Part shown: piece by piece, positions 32,776 through 43,724 of the stretch
Position numbering within the stretch: position 1 is the stretch's first letter
Layout of the letters: each line of letters opens with the position of its first letter
Source: Plotosus lineatus
Lineage: Eukaryota > Chordata > Actinopteri > Siluriformes > Plotosidae
NCBI GenBank assembly: GCA_024760905.1
Contig: CM045738.1
Span: forward strand, 46,987,297 to 47,051,296
DNA length: 64,000 bases
Direction: 5' to 3'
Position numbers and translations under genes: made by a program
Notes under the pieces: model-generated
The model's input: only the letters and a program-made list of their open reading frames with translations
The model's database searches: none
Told to the model about the DNA's origin: nothing

Positions 32776-33103
32776 TTCATTTTTTTTTTTTCTGAGCCCC
32801 TTGATCCTGATTATGGATCAAGAAGGGAGGCCGGCACCCACCTCAGCCGAATCTGGGCGAGGGCAGAGTACACCCTGGACCAGTCCTGGGTCGCCAGGCA
32901 AACACTATAGAGCTCCTCTTGACCAAAGTTGGCACTAGTTCTTTTACATGATCCATCCATCGCAGAGAGTGAGCGACATGACTAGCCTTTGATTAGTTAG
33001 GTGCACTGGGGGGACAGCAATAATGACCTGATGACAGTGGGGCTTGAACCCCTGACCTTGGAATTGGTAATCCAACACCTGACCACCGGGCCACCTCTGC
33101 CCA
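32776..33103 (-). mobile_element. SINE family A inserted next to or in family B
   Basis: Reversed family A: tail with poly(T), CTGGCACTAGTTCTTTTACA region, GGGGGGACAGCAATAATGAC, reversed head GGGGCTTGAACCCCTGACC and GGGCCACCTCTGCCC. It follows the family B words AATTTGGAACATTC, so it may be nested. Confidence 0.85.
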
Positions 33104-33183
33104 TGAGAGGAAGTAACCCGTTCAAGATCGATGAACAACGTTCCAAGAACATCGAAATGACAAGAAGCTGCAATGAATTCTGT

Positions 33184-33216
<33 letters not shown>

Positions 33217-33640
33217 ACTTCCTGAAGTGACCACTTTTATTTATTTATTTATTTTTATTATTATTATTTTTGTTAAAGGCAAACCAGATCCTCACCAGTG
33301 CCGGTCTGAACAAGCTTATTCTGTAAATGAAAGAAATTAATAATTGCTGCTAATGATGTCACATTTCTCAAAATATAAAAATGATCAATGTTTAAAATGT
33401 ATTTTAATACGGAACCATTTTTTATGATGATGTTCCATTTGCATCAGTAAAATTACTGATGGATATCATTATCACAACTGTTTACATTAAAGTTAACTCC
33501 AAAAGTATTGGCACCTTCAGCAAAATAGATCGATAGAAAATACATTTACATAATTATTTTAATTATTCGTTGTAAGAAACAATTTTCATGGATTTTAATT
33601 TATGTGGTGCAATGTACAATATATTGCAAAGGAAATTCCT
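33104..33640. other. No gene; poly(A) and AT-rich
   Basis: Poly(A) at 33,187-33,214, TTTA-rich at 33,238-33,270; AT-rich, no coding frame. Confidence 0.5.
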
Positions 33641-33667
33641 CCAATAATAATAATAATAATAATAATT
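33641..33667. repeat. (AAT)n
   Basis: ATAATA run directly before the SINE head. Confidence 0.9.
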
Positions 33668-33810
33668 CTAGAAGGGGGCGCAGTGGTTAGCACATCTGCC
33701 TCACTGCGAGAAGGTGTTGGGTTTATTTCCCAGCTCGGCCATTTCTGTGTGGAGTTTGTGTGTTCTCCTCGAGTCTGTGTGGATTTCCCCACTGAAGGGA
33801 GGGACGGCAT
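33668..33810 (+). mobile_element. SINE family B head and first body part
   Basis: GGGGGCGCAGTGGTTAGCAC, CTCACTGCGAGAAGGTGTTG, GTGTGGAGTTTGTGTGTTCT; truncated where a family D repeat begins. Confidence 0.83.
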
Positions 33811-33985
33811 ACAGTCACTTCCCTGTCATTCACAGCGATCACCGGCCAATCATTGGCGTCTGTGAGCTCATCTGTACGAGTGGCGGATAGTGCTTTTCCT
33901 CTGAGTGCGTTACACCAGCCCCCAAAGACATGATGCACCGCAGAAGGACGGGTAACTAGCAATGCACGTCACAGAGAGGGAAATA
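33811..33985 (+). mobile_element. SINE-like family D, partial
   Basis: Matches, in opposite orientation, 48,470-48,650: CACTTCCCTGTCATTCACAG, GATCACCGGCCAATCATTGG, CTGAGTGCGTTACACCAGCC, AGCAATGCACGTCACAGAG. Confidence 0.65.
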
Positions 33986-34091
33986 AATAAATAAATAAAT
34001 AAATAAATAAATCCAAAATGAAATAAATAAAAAACACCCTCACTGAGCGTAGGACTCGAACTCAAGACCAATCACCCGCCTTTTCAGTGAG

Positions 34092-34138
<47 letters not shown>

Positions 34139-34140
34139 TT
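33980..34140. repeat. (AAAT)n, SINE family B head remnant, (AAT)n
   Basis: (AAAT)n at about 33,980-34,012, a reversed head piece (GTAGGACTCGAACTCAAGAC) at about 34,035-34,088, and (AAT)n at 34,091-34,138. Confidence 0.85.
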
Positions 34141-35140
34141 TAAATTAATTTAAAATATTGTTGAGATTTTTTTTATTTTTTTTAAGAAAGAATGCCTGTT
34201 TTACTGGAAAGGTTCACACTATAGGTAATTATTTCAGCAAACTATTTATTTTGTATTTATTTTGTATTTATTTTGTATTTATTTAGTATTTATTTAGTAT
34301 TTATTTGGTATTTATTAGTATAGGTCTATTTTCTTTTTCTCGTTGTGTCAAGGGCACAAGGAGAAGGAAAGCGTGAAAGTGAACAGGATGCATGTCCAGG
34401 GGATTTAATTTGCGTTTTAAAGCTGACAGATGTCAGAAAACACTCGAGCGTCTCTCTGATTGGAGTTGACGGCTGAAGACTTCAGTTATGCGCAATTAAA
34501 AAATATGTAGATGTGACAGGAGGCCTCGTGAGGGAGGCCGGGTCTCCGATCACGTCTCTTTGGTTAGAAGCGTGACTCATTGAGCATTAATGTTAATGAG
34601 CAAATATATCCACAGTGATACAGAAGAAAGTAGAAAACACACCCAGGACGGAACTCGTGGCTTCATCTGGGTCCATTATTACATTAATCGTGGCCTCTGG
34701 TGTGAGCCTTCAGATTGAGTCAAGTCAAACGGACCTTGCATAATTCCAGAAAGTCCTTGTTTCACACTGATGAAGAGACGACGGCTGACAGGGACAACCA
34801 GGGGAGCCTGAATGACAATTAAAGATAATAAGCTCCTTTTTATTTGTGCCCGAAATAAAAGTTTGTTTGTCATTATTTTATGTAACGTGATCATGTGACA
34901 GGATCGATCAGAAGGACTTTATCTGGACATTTTCAGAACAGAGAAGAATCGGTCACACCATTTTGTAGCTCAAGCACACAACCTCACACGCACTACATTT
35001 CCCAGCAACCCCCGCACTGATGCGACTCACATGATTACTGACATGCCTCACATGACAACATACCTGTCCCTCATCCTTCATAATGGTCCAAATTATTAAA
35101 TTATTTCAGAAAATCTGTCTGAGATATGGGTGGGATGGTG
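34141..35140. other. No gene; 11-bp minisatellite and candidate conserved DNA
   Basis: TATTTATTTTG-type tandem units at about 34,246-34,318. 34,340-34,640 is non-repetitive with TALE/homeodomain-like words (CTGACAGATGTCAG, GCATTAATGTTAATGAGC). No coding features. Confidence 0.4.
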
Positions 35141-35141
35141 A

Positions 35142-35206
35142 TGAGCAAGAAGGTCTCAGGTCCATTTCGTTGTAAAGTTTGCATGTTCTCCCCGTGCTTG
35201 CGTGGA
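35142..35206 (+). mobile_element. SINE family B small fragment
   Basis: AGCAAGAAGGTCTCAGGTCC and GTTTGCATGTTCTCCCCGTG. Confidence 0.7.
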
Positions 35207-35568
35207 GCGCATGGAGTGTTGAAGCGCAACCTTCGGATTTATCTGCTAGACTTAGAAGGCAGTCGTATTGTAAGCCCTGCTAAATCTAAACGCCTATCAC
35301 ACTCAAGCCAGACTCCACCTCCGTCATTAGGACAGGTGCACCCTGGGTAGCTCGGCCTTGCGGCAGAGTGAGCCAACGGAGTTACTGGCGACTAGGAAGT
35401 GAAGTAACATCTTTCTCCGAGTTAATTTAAGCGATTTTATAACAGTGCTTTAAAAGGTAATGAAATCGAGTCTTCATAGATGGCAAAGACCGATTTCCTG
35501 CGATTGCTGGGTACCCGATTCCAAAAGCAAAAGTGCCCCAAGGTTATCCACGACGACACAGGGGAAAC

Positions 35569-35571
<3 letters not shown>
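35207..35571. other. No gene recognised
   Basis: Non-repetitive; no supported frame. Confidence 0.45.

Positions 35572-35602
<31 letters not shown>
35572..35602. repeat. (GAT)n
   Basis: About 10 GAT units joined directly to a truncated SINE. Confidence 0.95.
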
Positions 35603-35604
<2 letters not shown>

Positions 35605-35818
35605 TGTGGGTTTCCTCCAGGTACCCCAGTTTCCCCCTACAGTTCAAAGACATGCACATTAGGCTAACAGGCTGTTCCAAATTGTCCCAAAGTGTAAGAC
35701 TGAATGTGTATGATTGGCTGTGTTGGCCCTGTGATGATCTAGTGAGCTGCCTTTGCCCAGAGTTGGGCCCCAGCCTCCCTGTGACCCTTGTAGGATTAAA
35801 GTGTTTGAGCAAACAAGT
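35603..35818 (+). mobile_element. SINE family B, 5'-truncated
   Basis: GTGTGGGTTTCCTCCAGGTA, AGGCTAACAGGCTGTTCCAA, TGCCCAGAGTTGGGCCCCAG, GGATTAAAGTGTTTGAGCAA. Confidence 0.82.
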
Positions 35819-36520
35819 GAGTGAGAGTGAGGGTTTGAAAAATTCAATGCAAAGTACAGCTCTCTCAGTCCTGGCACTTCAACTGTAAAGGTGGAGGAAA
35901 GGAAGGTGCAGCTCACTCTCCCCACCACCACATATTTTTCCTGCTGGCTCTAGAATCCAACCAGGAACCTTTAGGTCCAAAATCTGCTTCTCTAACCATC
36001 AGGCCTTTGCTGCTGATTATCATTAATGTTAATTTATGCTCAATGAAATTGGATGGATACAGATGTGGTACTGGGAATGTTGCATGTCTATCTGTCAATA
36101 AGTCTGAAGTCCTTCAACACCATCTTTCATGACTTCCAAGCAGAATGACCTTGACCTAGTTTATCAAGGTCAGATTGAGGTCACAATGTCATAATGCATC
36201 AAAATGATTACTGATCGCCCGAATTACATTTATATTTTTAAGTCGGCTCAATTTACACATCCTTTCGTAAAAGTTCAGAGAACGATAACCCTGACTTACT
36301 TTTTTAAGGTTAAATTAAGGTCAATTTGTCAAAATATGTGATTACTGATTCAGAATTTGTGACTGTGTTGGCAGGGGACGGGGGTCATTGAATGGATCCT
36401 ACTTGTTTAATAATTATAAATTATCTAATAGGATAGACCATGTGGCGATGCACAGCGGGGGCATGAGGTGCCTCTTTGTCACAATTACACATACACATGA
36501 CCTCTGGGATCATTATCTGG
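35819..36520. other. No gene; AGGTCA-rich dispersed repeat remnant
   Basis: 36,145-36,345 repeats words such as TGACCTTGACC, AAGGTCAGATTGAGGTCA and TTAAGGTCAA, resembling the composition of 21,557-21,720. No coding frame. Confidence 0.4.
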
Positions 36521-36524
36521 CCCA

Positions 36525-36620
36525 CAGCAAGAAGGTCCTCGGTTCGGGACCTCGAATGTTTTCACTCTGTTTCTGTGGGTTTCCTCCAAGTTCTCCAGGT
36601 TCCTGGTACGCTGTGATTCA
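36525..36620 (+). mobile_element. SINE family B fragment
   Basis: CAGCAAGAAGGTCCTCGGTT and TTTCTGTGGGTTTCCTCC. Confidence 0.68.
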
Positions 36621-36692
36621 CTTTGATAGTCTGTTCCAGGTGTACAATTGCAATTTACTGTCACTAGGTCACTTTCTGCACACCCTGGAGAG

Positions 36693-36888
36693 GCCACAAT
36701 CCAGCATTGCCCATCAAGCACTGACCTGGAACCCGCATGGGAAAAGGAAGATAGGGAGCCCCAGGAACCACTGTAGGAGGGATTCTGAGGGAGAGGCAAA
36801 GAGGATCGGGAAGACCTGGAGGGAGATTGAGAAGTTTGCCCTGAGTCGGGTCAGATGGAGAGTTCTTGTGGATGGCGAAGGGGCTGAA
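36693..36888 (+). pseudogene. LINE ORF C-terminal fragment (RTE-like, third type)
   Basis: The open frame reads IAHQALTWNPHGKRKIGSPR, then RRDSEGEAKRIGKTWREIEK and WRVLVDGEGAE. This is the basic C-terminal region (LTWNPxGKRKxGxPRxxWRR) of some LINE reverse transcriptase proteins. It differs from both Rex3 and the GAA-tailed RTE family here. No catalytic part is present. Confidence 0.62.
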
Positions 36889-36924
36889 CTAATTAACTAC
36901 TTAATTAGGTCACCTGCTGGCACA

Positions 36925-37110
36925 TATTTGGACAGCTGAAAAAAAAAAAAAAACTGGGAACGCAGAGGAAACACCACATGGACATGTGAGGAACAGATGA
37001 AAGTCCAGACCAACTCAAAGTTGTTGGTCAACCTGAAAGTCAAACTGTCTAAATGCTGGTGTTTCATGGGCAATCTGCAGTGGCTCAACACATGGGTGAC
37101 TGGCTAAACT
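36925..37110 (-). mobile_element. Unnamed SINE-like repeat, copy 1
   Basis: Shares with 43,431-43,600 the order GGACxxCTGAAAAA, ACTGGG(G)AAC(G)CAGA, GACATGTGAGGAACAGATGA, CCAGACCAA, GATGCTGGTG/GATGCCGGTG, CATGGGCAATCTGCAG/CATGGGTAATTTGCAGC. Related to the family B middle part but distinct. Confidence 0.5.
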
Positions 37111-37968
37111 ACATGCTCTTCAATGATGTCACACAGAGCGGTACTACTACCATGAGACATCCAACTTGCAGAACTTCATCATACGGTCCCTGTTCTCCTA
37201 CCGATCGTCGTTCTTTTCCAGCCGTTGAAGCAAATAAAACAAAACAAACAAGAAGTGTAAGCTCCTTCTTCTTGAATACGTTTAAAAGTTCTGGATTCAT
37301 GTCCAAATGTTACAAAGCGCTAATACTGGAATGTGATTGGCTGTTCAGTTCCCTGTTGTTTTAGTAACAATAGTGTATTAATATACATCAGGTGGTATTC
37401 TGGGATTTGCTGTGTGGCAGGAGTGAGTCTCTGTGCTGCTTTTATATAAAATATATGAAGATATATATTTCATCAGTGCTGCAGTATGGAGAGCTTTGTG
37501 AAGTTTTACTCAACCTGGTCTTGTGTATTTCATATGAAAAAAAAGTCTTTGTATGTATTTTAAATCGAATCAGGTCCAGGTGAGCCAAAGTTCATGGACA
37601 TCAAGGGACAGGAATGTAATCAGCAGCTATAAAAGGATATTTTCTTCTTAATATGAAATACAGTATATAAATCTATTCGTTTGAAGGCAGGAAACTCAAT
37701 TATCCTCCGTCTGCCTTCTTTCCCTTCAGGACCGGACCTGTTTTTGAACTCTGCTCAGAGAGCAGGGAGGAAGCATGAAAGCTTCAGATGCTCCGACTTT
37801 ATTTCGCTTTACGCAATCAGACGGCGCTTCATTTCATCGATAAGGACATGAAAGATCAGATCATCGCTAACAGAGCTGCCGGACGAGACCAATACAATTA
37901 CGATCCCCTTCCTTCAGGGTTGACGTCAGGTCCAGACTCAGTATATAATATGAAATGAGAAATACGAA

Positions 37969-37970
<2 letters not shown>
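37111..37970. other. Repeat-poor stretch, no gene recognised
   Basis: No coding frame that I can support. 37,700-37,940 is fully non-repetitive. Confidence 0.45.

Positions 37971-38028
<58 letters not shown>
37971..38028. repeat. (TG)n microsatellite
   Basis: About 29 TG units. Confidence 0.98.
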
Positions 38029-38030
<2 letters not shown>

Positions 38031-38282
38031 CAGGTGAGTTAGAGGGCAATTGGCATATCATACATCTCTGGATTCATGAATTTGTTCTTCTCAAACTCGA
38101 GACTGATGTTTATGATGACTGCAGTTCAACAGTAATGTCAATTACGTTCCACCCTGAAGACACGAGACTGCAGGGTTTGATATGTGTTTATAAGGTCGTT
38201 CATGTTCAGAAGGAAATCTCTGTTTAATCTATTAATGCGCTCAGTGTTCTGGACATTCTGGACGGGACACCATGATCATAAA

Positions 38283-38295
38283 TATGACCCACTAT
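38283..38295. repeat. Left 13-bp target-site duplication of the RTE insertion
   Basis: TATGACCCACTAT, identical to 42,589-42,601. Confidence 0.95.
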
Positions 38296-38356
38296 TTTCT
38301 TCTTCTTCTTCTTCTTCTTCTTCTTCTTCATTTTCTTTTTCTTTAGGCTGTTCCCT

Positions 38357-38895
38357 TCAGGGTTCGCCACAGCAAATCATCTGCCTCCATCTCGCCCTGT
38401 CCTCTGCATCTTTTTCTCTTACGCCAACTACCTTCACGTCCTCCTTCACCACATCCATAAATCTTCTCTTTGGTCTTCCTTTCGGCCTTCTGCCTGGTAG
38501 TTCCAACCTCAGCATCCTACTACCAATATCCTCACTATCTCTCCTCTGTACATGTCCAAACCATCTCAATCTAGCCTCTCTGACTTTGTCACCAAAACCT
38601 CCAACATGTGCTGTCCCTCTGATGTACTCATTCCTGAGCCTATCCATCCTCGTTACTCCCAAAGAGAACCTCAACATTTTCATTTCTGCTACCTCCATGT
38701 CTCTAATGTCTTTTCCTCAGTGCCACTGTCTCTAAACCATACAACATTGCTGGCCTCAACACCGTCTTGTACACTTTTCCTTTCATTCTTTCTGATACCC
38801 TCTTATCACACATCACACCAGACACTTCTCTCCAACCATTCCAACCTGCCTGCACATGCTTCTTCACCTCTTTTCCACACTCTCCACTGCTCTGG
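38357..38895 (-). pseudogene. RTE ORF C-terminal part (copy C)
   Basis: Two frames: [20 protein letters not shown] and [20 protein letters not shown] in the upstream part (38,703-38,895), then a frame change and [40 protein letters not shown] to the stop at 38,357. Interrupted at its 5' side by the nested transposon immediately after the GECGKEV-coding region. Confidence 0.88.
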
Positions 38896-40331
38896 AGCCA
38901 CGGTATTCGAACATGATCCGTTCCAGACGGCTGTTTGGATTCCAATTTGTTCAGATTCCTAATTCACTTTTCCCATTAAAAATAATGTAAATGGTCTTAA
39001 TCAGTTCCATTGTCTTTTGAACAGAAGTTAACAGTACCGTAACTCATACTATAGGTCTGCAAATTAAGTGAAAAAAGTATTGAATACAGTACACTATGTT
39101 ATGGAGATGCAAAGTGAAGTGCTAAACTAACACACCTGATTCCATTTAATCATGGGCTACAAAGACTAGCAGTGCTTCTCCACATCTCTATTACAATGAC
39201 TACGATTTCCTCATTTCATCTATGAATATGATTGCGCTTTATTGTTCACAGGGAAGGGACTAGCACACGGGCACTAGAGCACTAGAAAGATAGAAATCAA
39301 ACTAAAACAGGAACTGGTGGAGCACGAGAGCCAGAGAGAACACGGGGAAGAGGGACAGTCTTCTATCACCAGGAGGAGCACTGCTAATCTTTATAGCCTG
39401 TAATTAAATGGAACCAGGTGTGTTTCTTTAGCATTTCACCCCGGGTGTGGCAGCCACACCCCTCTCCAACACGCATTTCAATGCGCAACTCTTTTGTGAG
39501 AGACCATAAAAATACACTTTGCAGTTAAACCATAAGAACAATGAAGCTAGGAATTTTAACCTTTGTGGTGGTGAGCAGTTGACATACATAAATGTTGGAG
39601 AGGGAAAGAAGAGGAGGATTCCCTTCCATAACAGAGAGGGACAGAGGAAGCGGATTCCCTTCCATAACAGTTTCAGGTAAATCGGCCAAAGGTGTTTCTT
39701 TCTATTGGGACCACTTTGCATGGATGGCTCTTCTTCAGGATGTTCCTTTCTTTTCTTGAAGAACATTTCTTGTCGCTTGTTTCTGCCTTCTTTTCAAAAC
39801 CTTACGGAAGTGGCTCATGACTTCATAGTTAAAGGTGTTCACAGCGCTGCTAGCACTTTAGCTTAGCTTTAGCTTTAGCTGAGCAAACATACATACATAC
39901 ATCCTCTTTAGCTTCGTTTAGGCAGTTATTCCTACAAGCCGATCTGTGGGTTTTCTATTCGGTACTCTATATCGTATTTGCTGGTGGAGGTGGTATATGG
40001 CATAAGTGATTAGATAGCTTTGGTGCTTCAGTGATAGCTTTACTTTCATGAAGGTGATACGTACATAGTACTGTATCAACAACTTCCAAACTTCCCCAGG
40101 ACAGCTTCATTAGGGTGATACATAGTATCAACAACTTATGGACTTCCCCAGAACATACATAGTATCAACAACTTCCAAACTTCCGGAAGTCGCGCACTTT
40201 CCTCCCTCTCGGTCTCATTTTTTCTCGCACGATTCTCGAGTTCAACTTCTGGAAGATGGAAGAACGCACAGATTTATTAGGATTCCTATTTGTTTGGACT
40301 CTAGAGCGTTCGGATTCCATGGCTGCAATGT
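38896..40331. mobile_element. Nested DNA transposon (pogo/Tigger-like), ~1.4 kb
   Basis: Inserted in LINE copy C. The ends are imperfect inverted repeats: GGAGCCACGGTATTCGAAC at the left (from about 38,894) and, reversed from the right, GCAGCCATGGAATCCGAAC (15 of 19 match). The left end continues ATGATCCGTTCCAGACGGCT and CCCATTAAAAATAATGTAAA, a layout typical of pogo/Tigger termini. Inside are local repeats (GGATTCCCTTCCATAACAG twice near 39,617 and 39,652; TAGTATCAACAACTT three times at 40,067-40,187). I see no intact transposase, only a Lys/Arg-rich minus-strand stretch near 39,730-39,815. About 14 bp of LINE sequence appears lost at the junction. Confidence 0.7.
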
Positions 40332-41497
40332 ACTTAAAATCCTCCACCTTCTTTATCTCTGCTCTTTTTAACCTCACAATTCCTCTCGGGTCCTTCTCAA
40401 TCACACACATGTATTTTGACTTACTGAGGCTAACCTTCTTTCCTGGAAGAATGAATCCGTGATACAGTCCCACCTCCACCTTGAACTCTTCAGTCACACT
40501 CTCGGCATCCTGTCATATGATTTCTCCAGATCCACAAAGGCACAATGCAGCTCCTTCTGACCTTCTCTGTACTTCTCTATTAACATCCTCAAAGCAAACA
40601 CTGCATCTATGGTGCTCTTTCTTGGCATTAAACCAAACTGTTGCTCACAAGTGCTGACGTCTGCCCTTAGTCTAGCTTCCACTATTCTTTCCCATAACTT
40701 CATCGTATGTCTCATCAACTTTAGCCCTCTGTAGTTGCCACAACTCTGCACGTCTCCCTTGTACTTAAAAATGGGCACCAGCACACTTCTCCTCCATTCC
40801 TTCAGCATCCTCTCACTCTCCAAAACCTTGTTGAATGTTCTTGTCAGAAAATCTACTGCTACCTCTCCGAGACACTCCATACCTCCACAGGTATGTTATC
40901 AGGACCAACTGCCTTTCCACTCTTCATCCTCTTCAATGCCCTCCTCACTTCATCCTTACTAATCTTTGCTACTTCCTGGTCCTCAAAGGACACCTCTTCT
41001 ACTCGTTTTTCTCTCTCATTTTCCTCATTCATCAGCTCTTCAAAGTACTCTTTCCATCTTCCCAGCACACTTCTGTCATCAGTCTATACATTTTCTTCTC
41101 TGTCCTTTATCACTCTAACTTGCTACATGTCCTTCCCATCTCTATTTCTCTGCTCTGCCAAACTGTATAGATCATTTTCTCCCTCCTTACTGTCCAACCT
41201 AGCATACAAGTCATCGTACGCCCTCTGTTTGGCCTTTGATACCGCTACCTTCACCTTCTGCTGCATCTCCCTGTACTCCTGTTTACTCTCTTTGGTCCTC
41301 TCAATGTCCCACTTCTTCTTAGCTAACCTCTTTCTTTGTACACACTCCTGCACTTCCTCATTCCACCACCAAGTCTCCTTATCTACTTTCCTTCCAGAGG
41401 ACACACCAAGTACTCTCCTACCTGTCTCCCTGATCACATTTGCTGTGGTTGTCCAGTCATCTGGAAGCACTTCCTGACCACCCAAAGCTTGTTTCAA
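40332..41497 (-). pseudogene. RTE reverse transcriptase N-terminal half and linker (copy C), internally deleted
   Basis: From upstream: linker RETGRRVLGVSSGRK, TWWWNEEVQECVQRKRLAKK and AYDDLYARLDSKEGENDLYS (41,123-41,497), WKEYFEELMNEENER and ALKRMKSGKAVGPDNIPVEV (40,859-41,068), then RRSVLVPIFKYKGDVQSCGN, FGLMPRKSTIDAVFALRMLI and VDLEKSYDRMPR (40,500-40,880). Two deletions follow: one joins YDRMPR to TEEFKVEVG near 40,500, and one near 40,441-40,460 joins GLYHG to KKVSLSK, removing the FADD catalytic motif. Frames change several times. Non-functional. Confidence 0.87.
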
Positions 41498-41532
41498 CTC
41501 CTCCTTGAAGACAACACGACACTCTTCCTCTT

Positions 41533-42299
41533 TCAGCTTCCACCACTTTGGTTCTGCTCTGCCTTTGCCTTCTTCACCTTCTTCACCATCAGCATCATCC
41601 TACACACCACCATCCTATGCCATTTGGCAACACTCTCACCCACTACTACATTGCAGTCACTGACTTCCTTTGAATTGCATTGTCTAAACAAGATGTAATC
41701 CACCCGTGTGCTCCTATTTCTGCTTTTATAAGTCACCCTATGCTCCTGTCCTGTATTCTCCACATCCATTTCCATCCTTTTTGCAAAATCTATCAACATC
41801 TGTCCTTCTGTGTTCCTGTCCTGGATACCAAACCTGCCCATCACTTCCTCATCCCCTCTGTTTCATGCACCAACATGTCCATTGAAGTCTGCCCCAATGA
41901 CCACTCTTTCACCTCTGGGGGTACTCTGCATCACTTCATCTAACTCTCCTCTTTTAGCTCACATCCTGCTTGTGGGACATAAGCACTAACAACATTGAAC
42001 ATCACGCCTTCAATTTCTAACTTGAGGCTCATCACTCTGTCTGACACTCTTTTCACTTCTAGAACATTCCTGACAAACTCCTCCTTCAAGATGACTCCTA
42101 CTCCATTTCTCTTCCCATCCACATCGTGATAAAACAGTTTAAACCCTGCTCCTAAGTTTCTAGCCTCGCTACCTTTCCACCTGGTCTCCTGAACATACAG
42201 TATGTCCACCTTCGTCCTCTGCACCATGTCAGCCAGCTCTCGACCTTTTCCTGTCATAGTCCCAACATTTAAAGTCCCTACTCTCAGTCCTAGACTCAT
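41533..42299 (-). pseudogene. RTE AP-like endonuclease (copy C)
   Basis: The first frame (41,940-42,299) starts MSLGLRVGTLNVGTMTGKG, with LYVQETRWKGSEARN holding the metal-binding Glu, RNGVGVILKEEFVRNV and NVVSAYVPQAGCE. The second frame (41,533-41,844) continues MMGRFGIQDRNTEGQMLIDF and STRVDYILFRQ, with a gap of about 95 bp in a different frame between them. In intact elements this enzyme nicks the target. Only copy C in this window retains the endonuclease of this family. Confidence 0.88.
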
Positions 42300-42588
42300 G
42301 TCTTTCCTCTTCTCTCTCTGCCTATGTACATGCCTCCCACCTGTCCTTCAACCAATAGTAGTCCAGTTTCCACCAGCACCCTGTTGGTTAAGAGCACTAA
42401 TGGCGGTCGTTCTTAACCCGGGCCTCGACCGATCCGGTATGGAGGTAATATTAATGCTTCGCATAATAAATCTGGCACAGGTTTTACATCAGATGCCATC
42501 CTGACACAACTCTCTGCATTTATCCGGGCTTAGGACCGGCATGATAGAGAACACTGGCTTGTGCTTCCCCCCTTACGGCTGCATTGAG

Positions 42589-42601
42589 TATGACCCACTA
42601 T
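42589..42601. repeat. Right 13-bp target-site duplication of the RTE insertion
   Basis: TATGACCCACTAT, identical to 38,283-38,295. Confidence 0.95.
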
Positions 42602-42669
42602 GATCCAGGATAATACTGATTAAGTATGAAATGTGAGATACTGAGATACTGATATATTTGGAAAGAGAA

Positions 42670-42860
42670 TTCACAGCAAGAAGGTCATGGGTTCAATTCT
42701 AAGCTTGGGTGTTTCTGTGTGATGTTTGCATGTGCTGCCCATGCTTGTGTGTTTCCTCCTTGTTCTCCGGTTTCCTCCCACACTACAAAAAACATGCACA
42801 GTGGGTTAATTGGTTGTTCCAAATCGCCCCTAGGTGTGAGTGCGAGTATGCATGAATCAG
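42670..42860 (+). mobile_element. SINE family B, 3'-truncated
   Basis: CACAGCAAGAAGGTCATGGG, GGGTTCAATTCTAAG B-box region, GTGGGTTAATTGGTTGTTCC, CGCCCCTAGGTGTGAGTGCG, then ends. Confidence 0.83.
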
Positions 42861-43430
42861 AAAAAAAATAATTACAGGTACAGAACCAGGCTCTGAAGGT
42901 CCGCATCTGGACCTCCTGAACATCCAAACACTAAATGAATCTGACGCTCCACCAATCAGCACCATCATACTCACATCTTCCTAGCAACAGATGAGTTCTA
43001 TTTACACTGGGTCATGCCTATTGTGAGGCTTCTCATTGGATTAGTTATATGATGGGGGGGGGGGGGGGGGTTTGTTCTGGAATTCCGTAAGTATGGAGAA
43101 GGTTCTGGTTTTGAATCTGGATAATAAGGAAACATCATGAGCAACCACAAAAACCCTCTAAAATCAGTAGAGTAAGTGGGAATTTCTATTGTTTTACAAC
43201 AACGTGGTACAACGCAGGTGTTTTATCATGGAATCATTGTGTTTATGGATGTTCTCAGTTGGTTATGTGGACAATTTTGCTTTGATTTTTAATGATATCA
43301 TAGTTCCGTCCTGATCCGTCATTTTAAACAGCTTTAGTTTTTATTCAAAACCTTGCGATTTAATCTTAATCAGTAATATTATGCTGGAGCGGGTCTCATA
43401 CCTACAAGCACACAGAGGGGCAAGTTACCG
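42861..43430. other. No gene; poly(G) run
   Basis: 18-19 G residues at about 43,052-43,070; otherwise non-repetitive. Confidence 0.5.
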
Positions 43431-43600
43431 TCACTAAGCCACATCCGAGCACGGTTTTGGACGCCTGAAAAAACTGGGGAACCCAGATGAAACCCGCACG
43501 AACATGTGAGAAACAGATGAAACTCCAGACCAAAACTAACCTGCATTTAGACGGACTCAAACCGCCTTGATGCCGGTGACACATGGGTAATTTGCAGCTA
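43431..43600 (-). mobile_element. Unnamed SINE-like repeat, copy 2
   Basis: Same family as 36,925-37,110 (see there): GGACGCCTGAAAAAACTGGG, GAACATGTGAGAAACAGATG, GACACATGGGTAATTTGCAG. Confidence 0.5.
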
Positions 43601-43724
43601 TGATTTTCCACACAACACTGTATCACACTTGCACGTTTTTTTTTTTTTTTTTAAATACTGAACCTGTCGCTGCACGGAAAATCATGTGTGATGACAGCTT
43701 ACAAGGGGATCAATTTTTCACACA

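Larger units (their letters stand above)
38296..42588 (-). mobile_element. RTE LINE copy C, near full length, split by a nested element
   Basis: One insertion on the minus strand: (GAA)n tail at 38,296-38,330, 3' UTR, C-terminus, a nested foreign segment at 38,896-40,331, RT, linker, endonuclease, and a 5' leader of about 290 bp to 42,588 (GTTAAGAGCACTAATGGCGG; GGTATGGAGGTAATATTAAT). The perfect 13-bp duplication at both ends proves that the two halves are one element. Excluding the nested part, the LINE is about 2.86 kb. Confidence 0.93.

Noticed and set aside
38184..38735. 183-codon plus-strand frame
   Set aside because: Antisense of the RTE C-terminus; Ser run comes from the GAA tail.
39428..39766. 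112-codon minus-strand frame in the nested element as a transposase
   Set aside because: No DDE or DNA-binding motif can be seen, and it includes repeated GGATTCCCTTCC translation.
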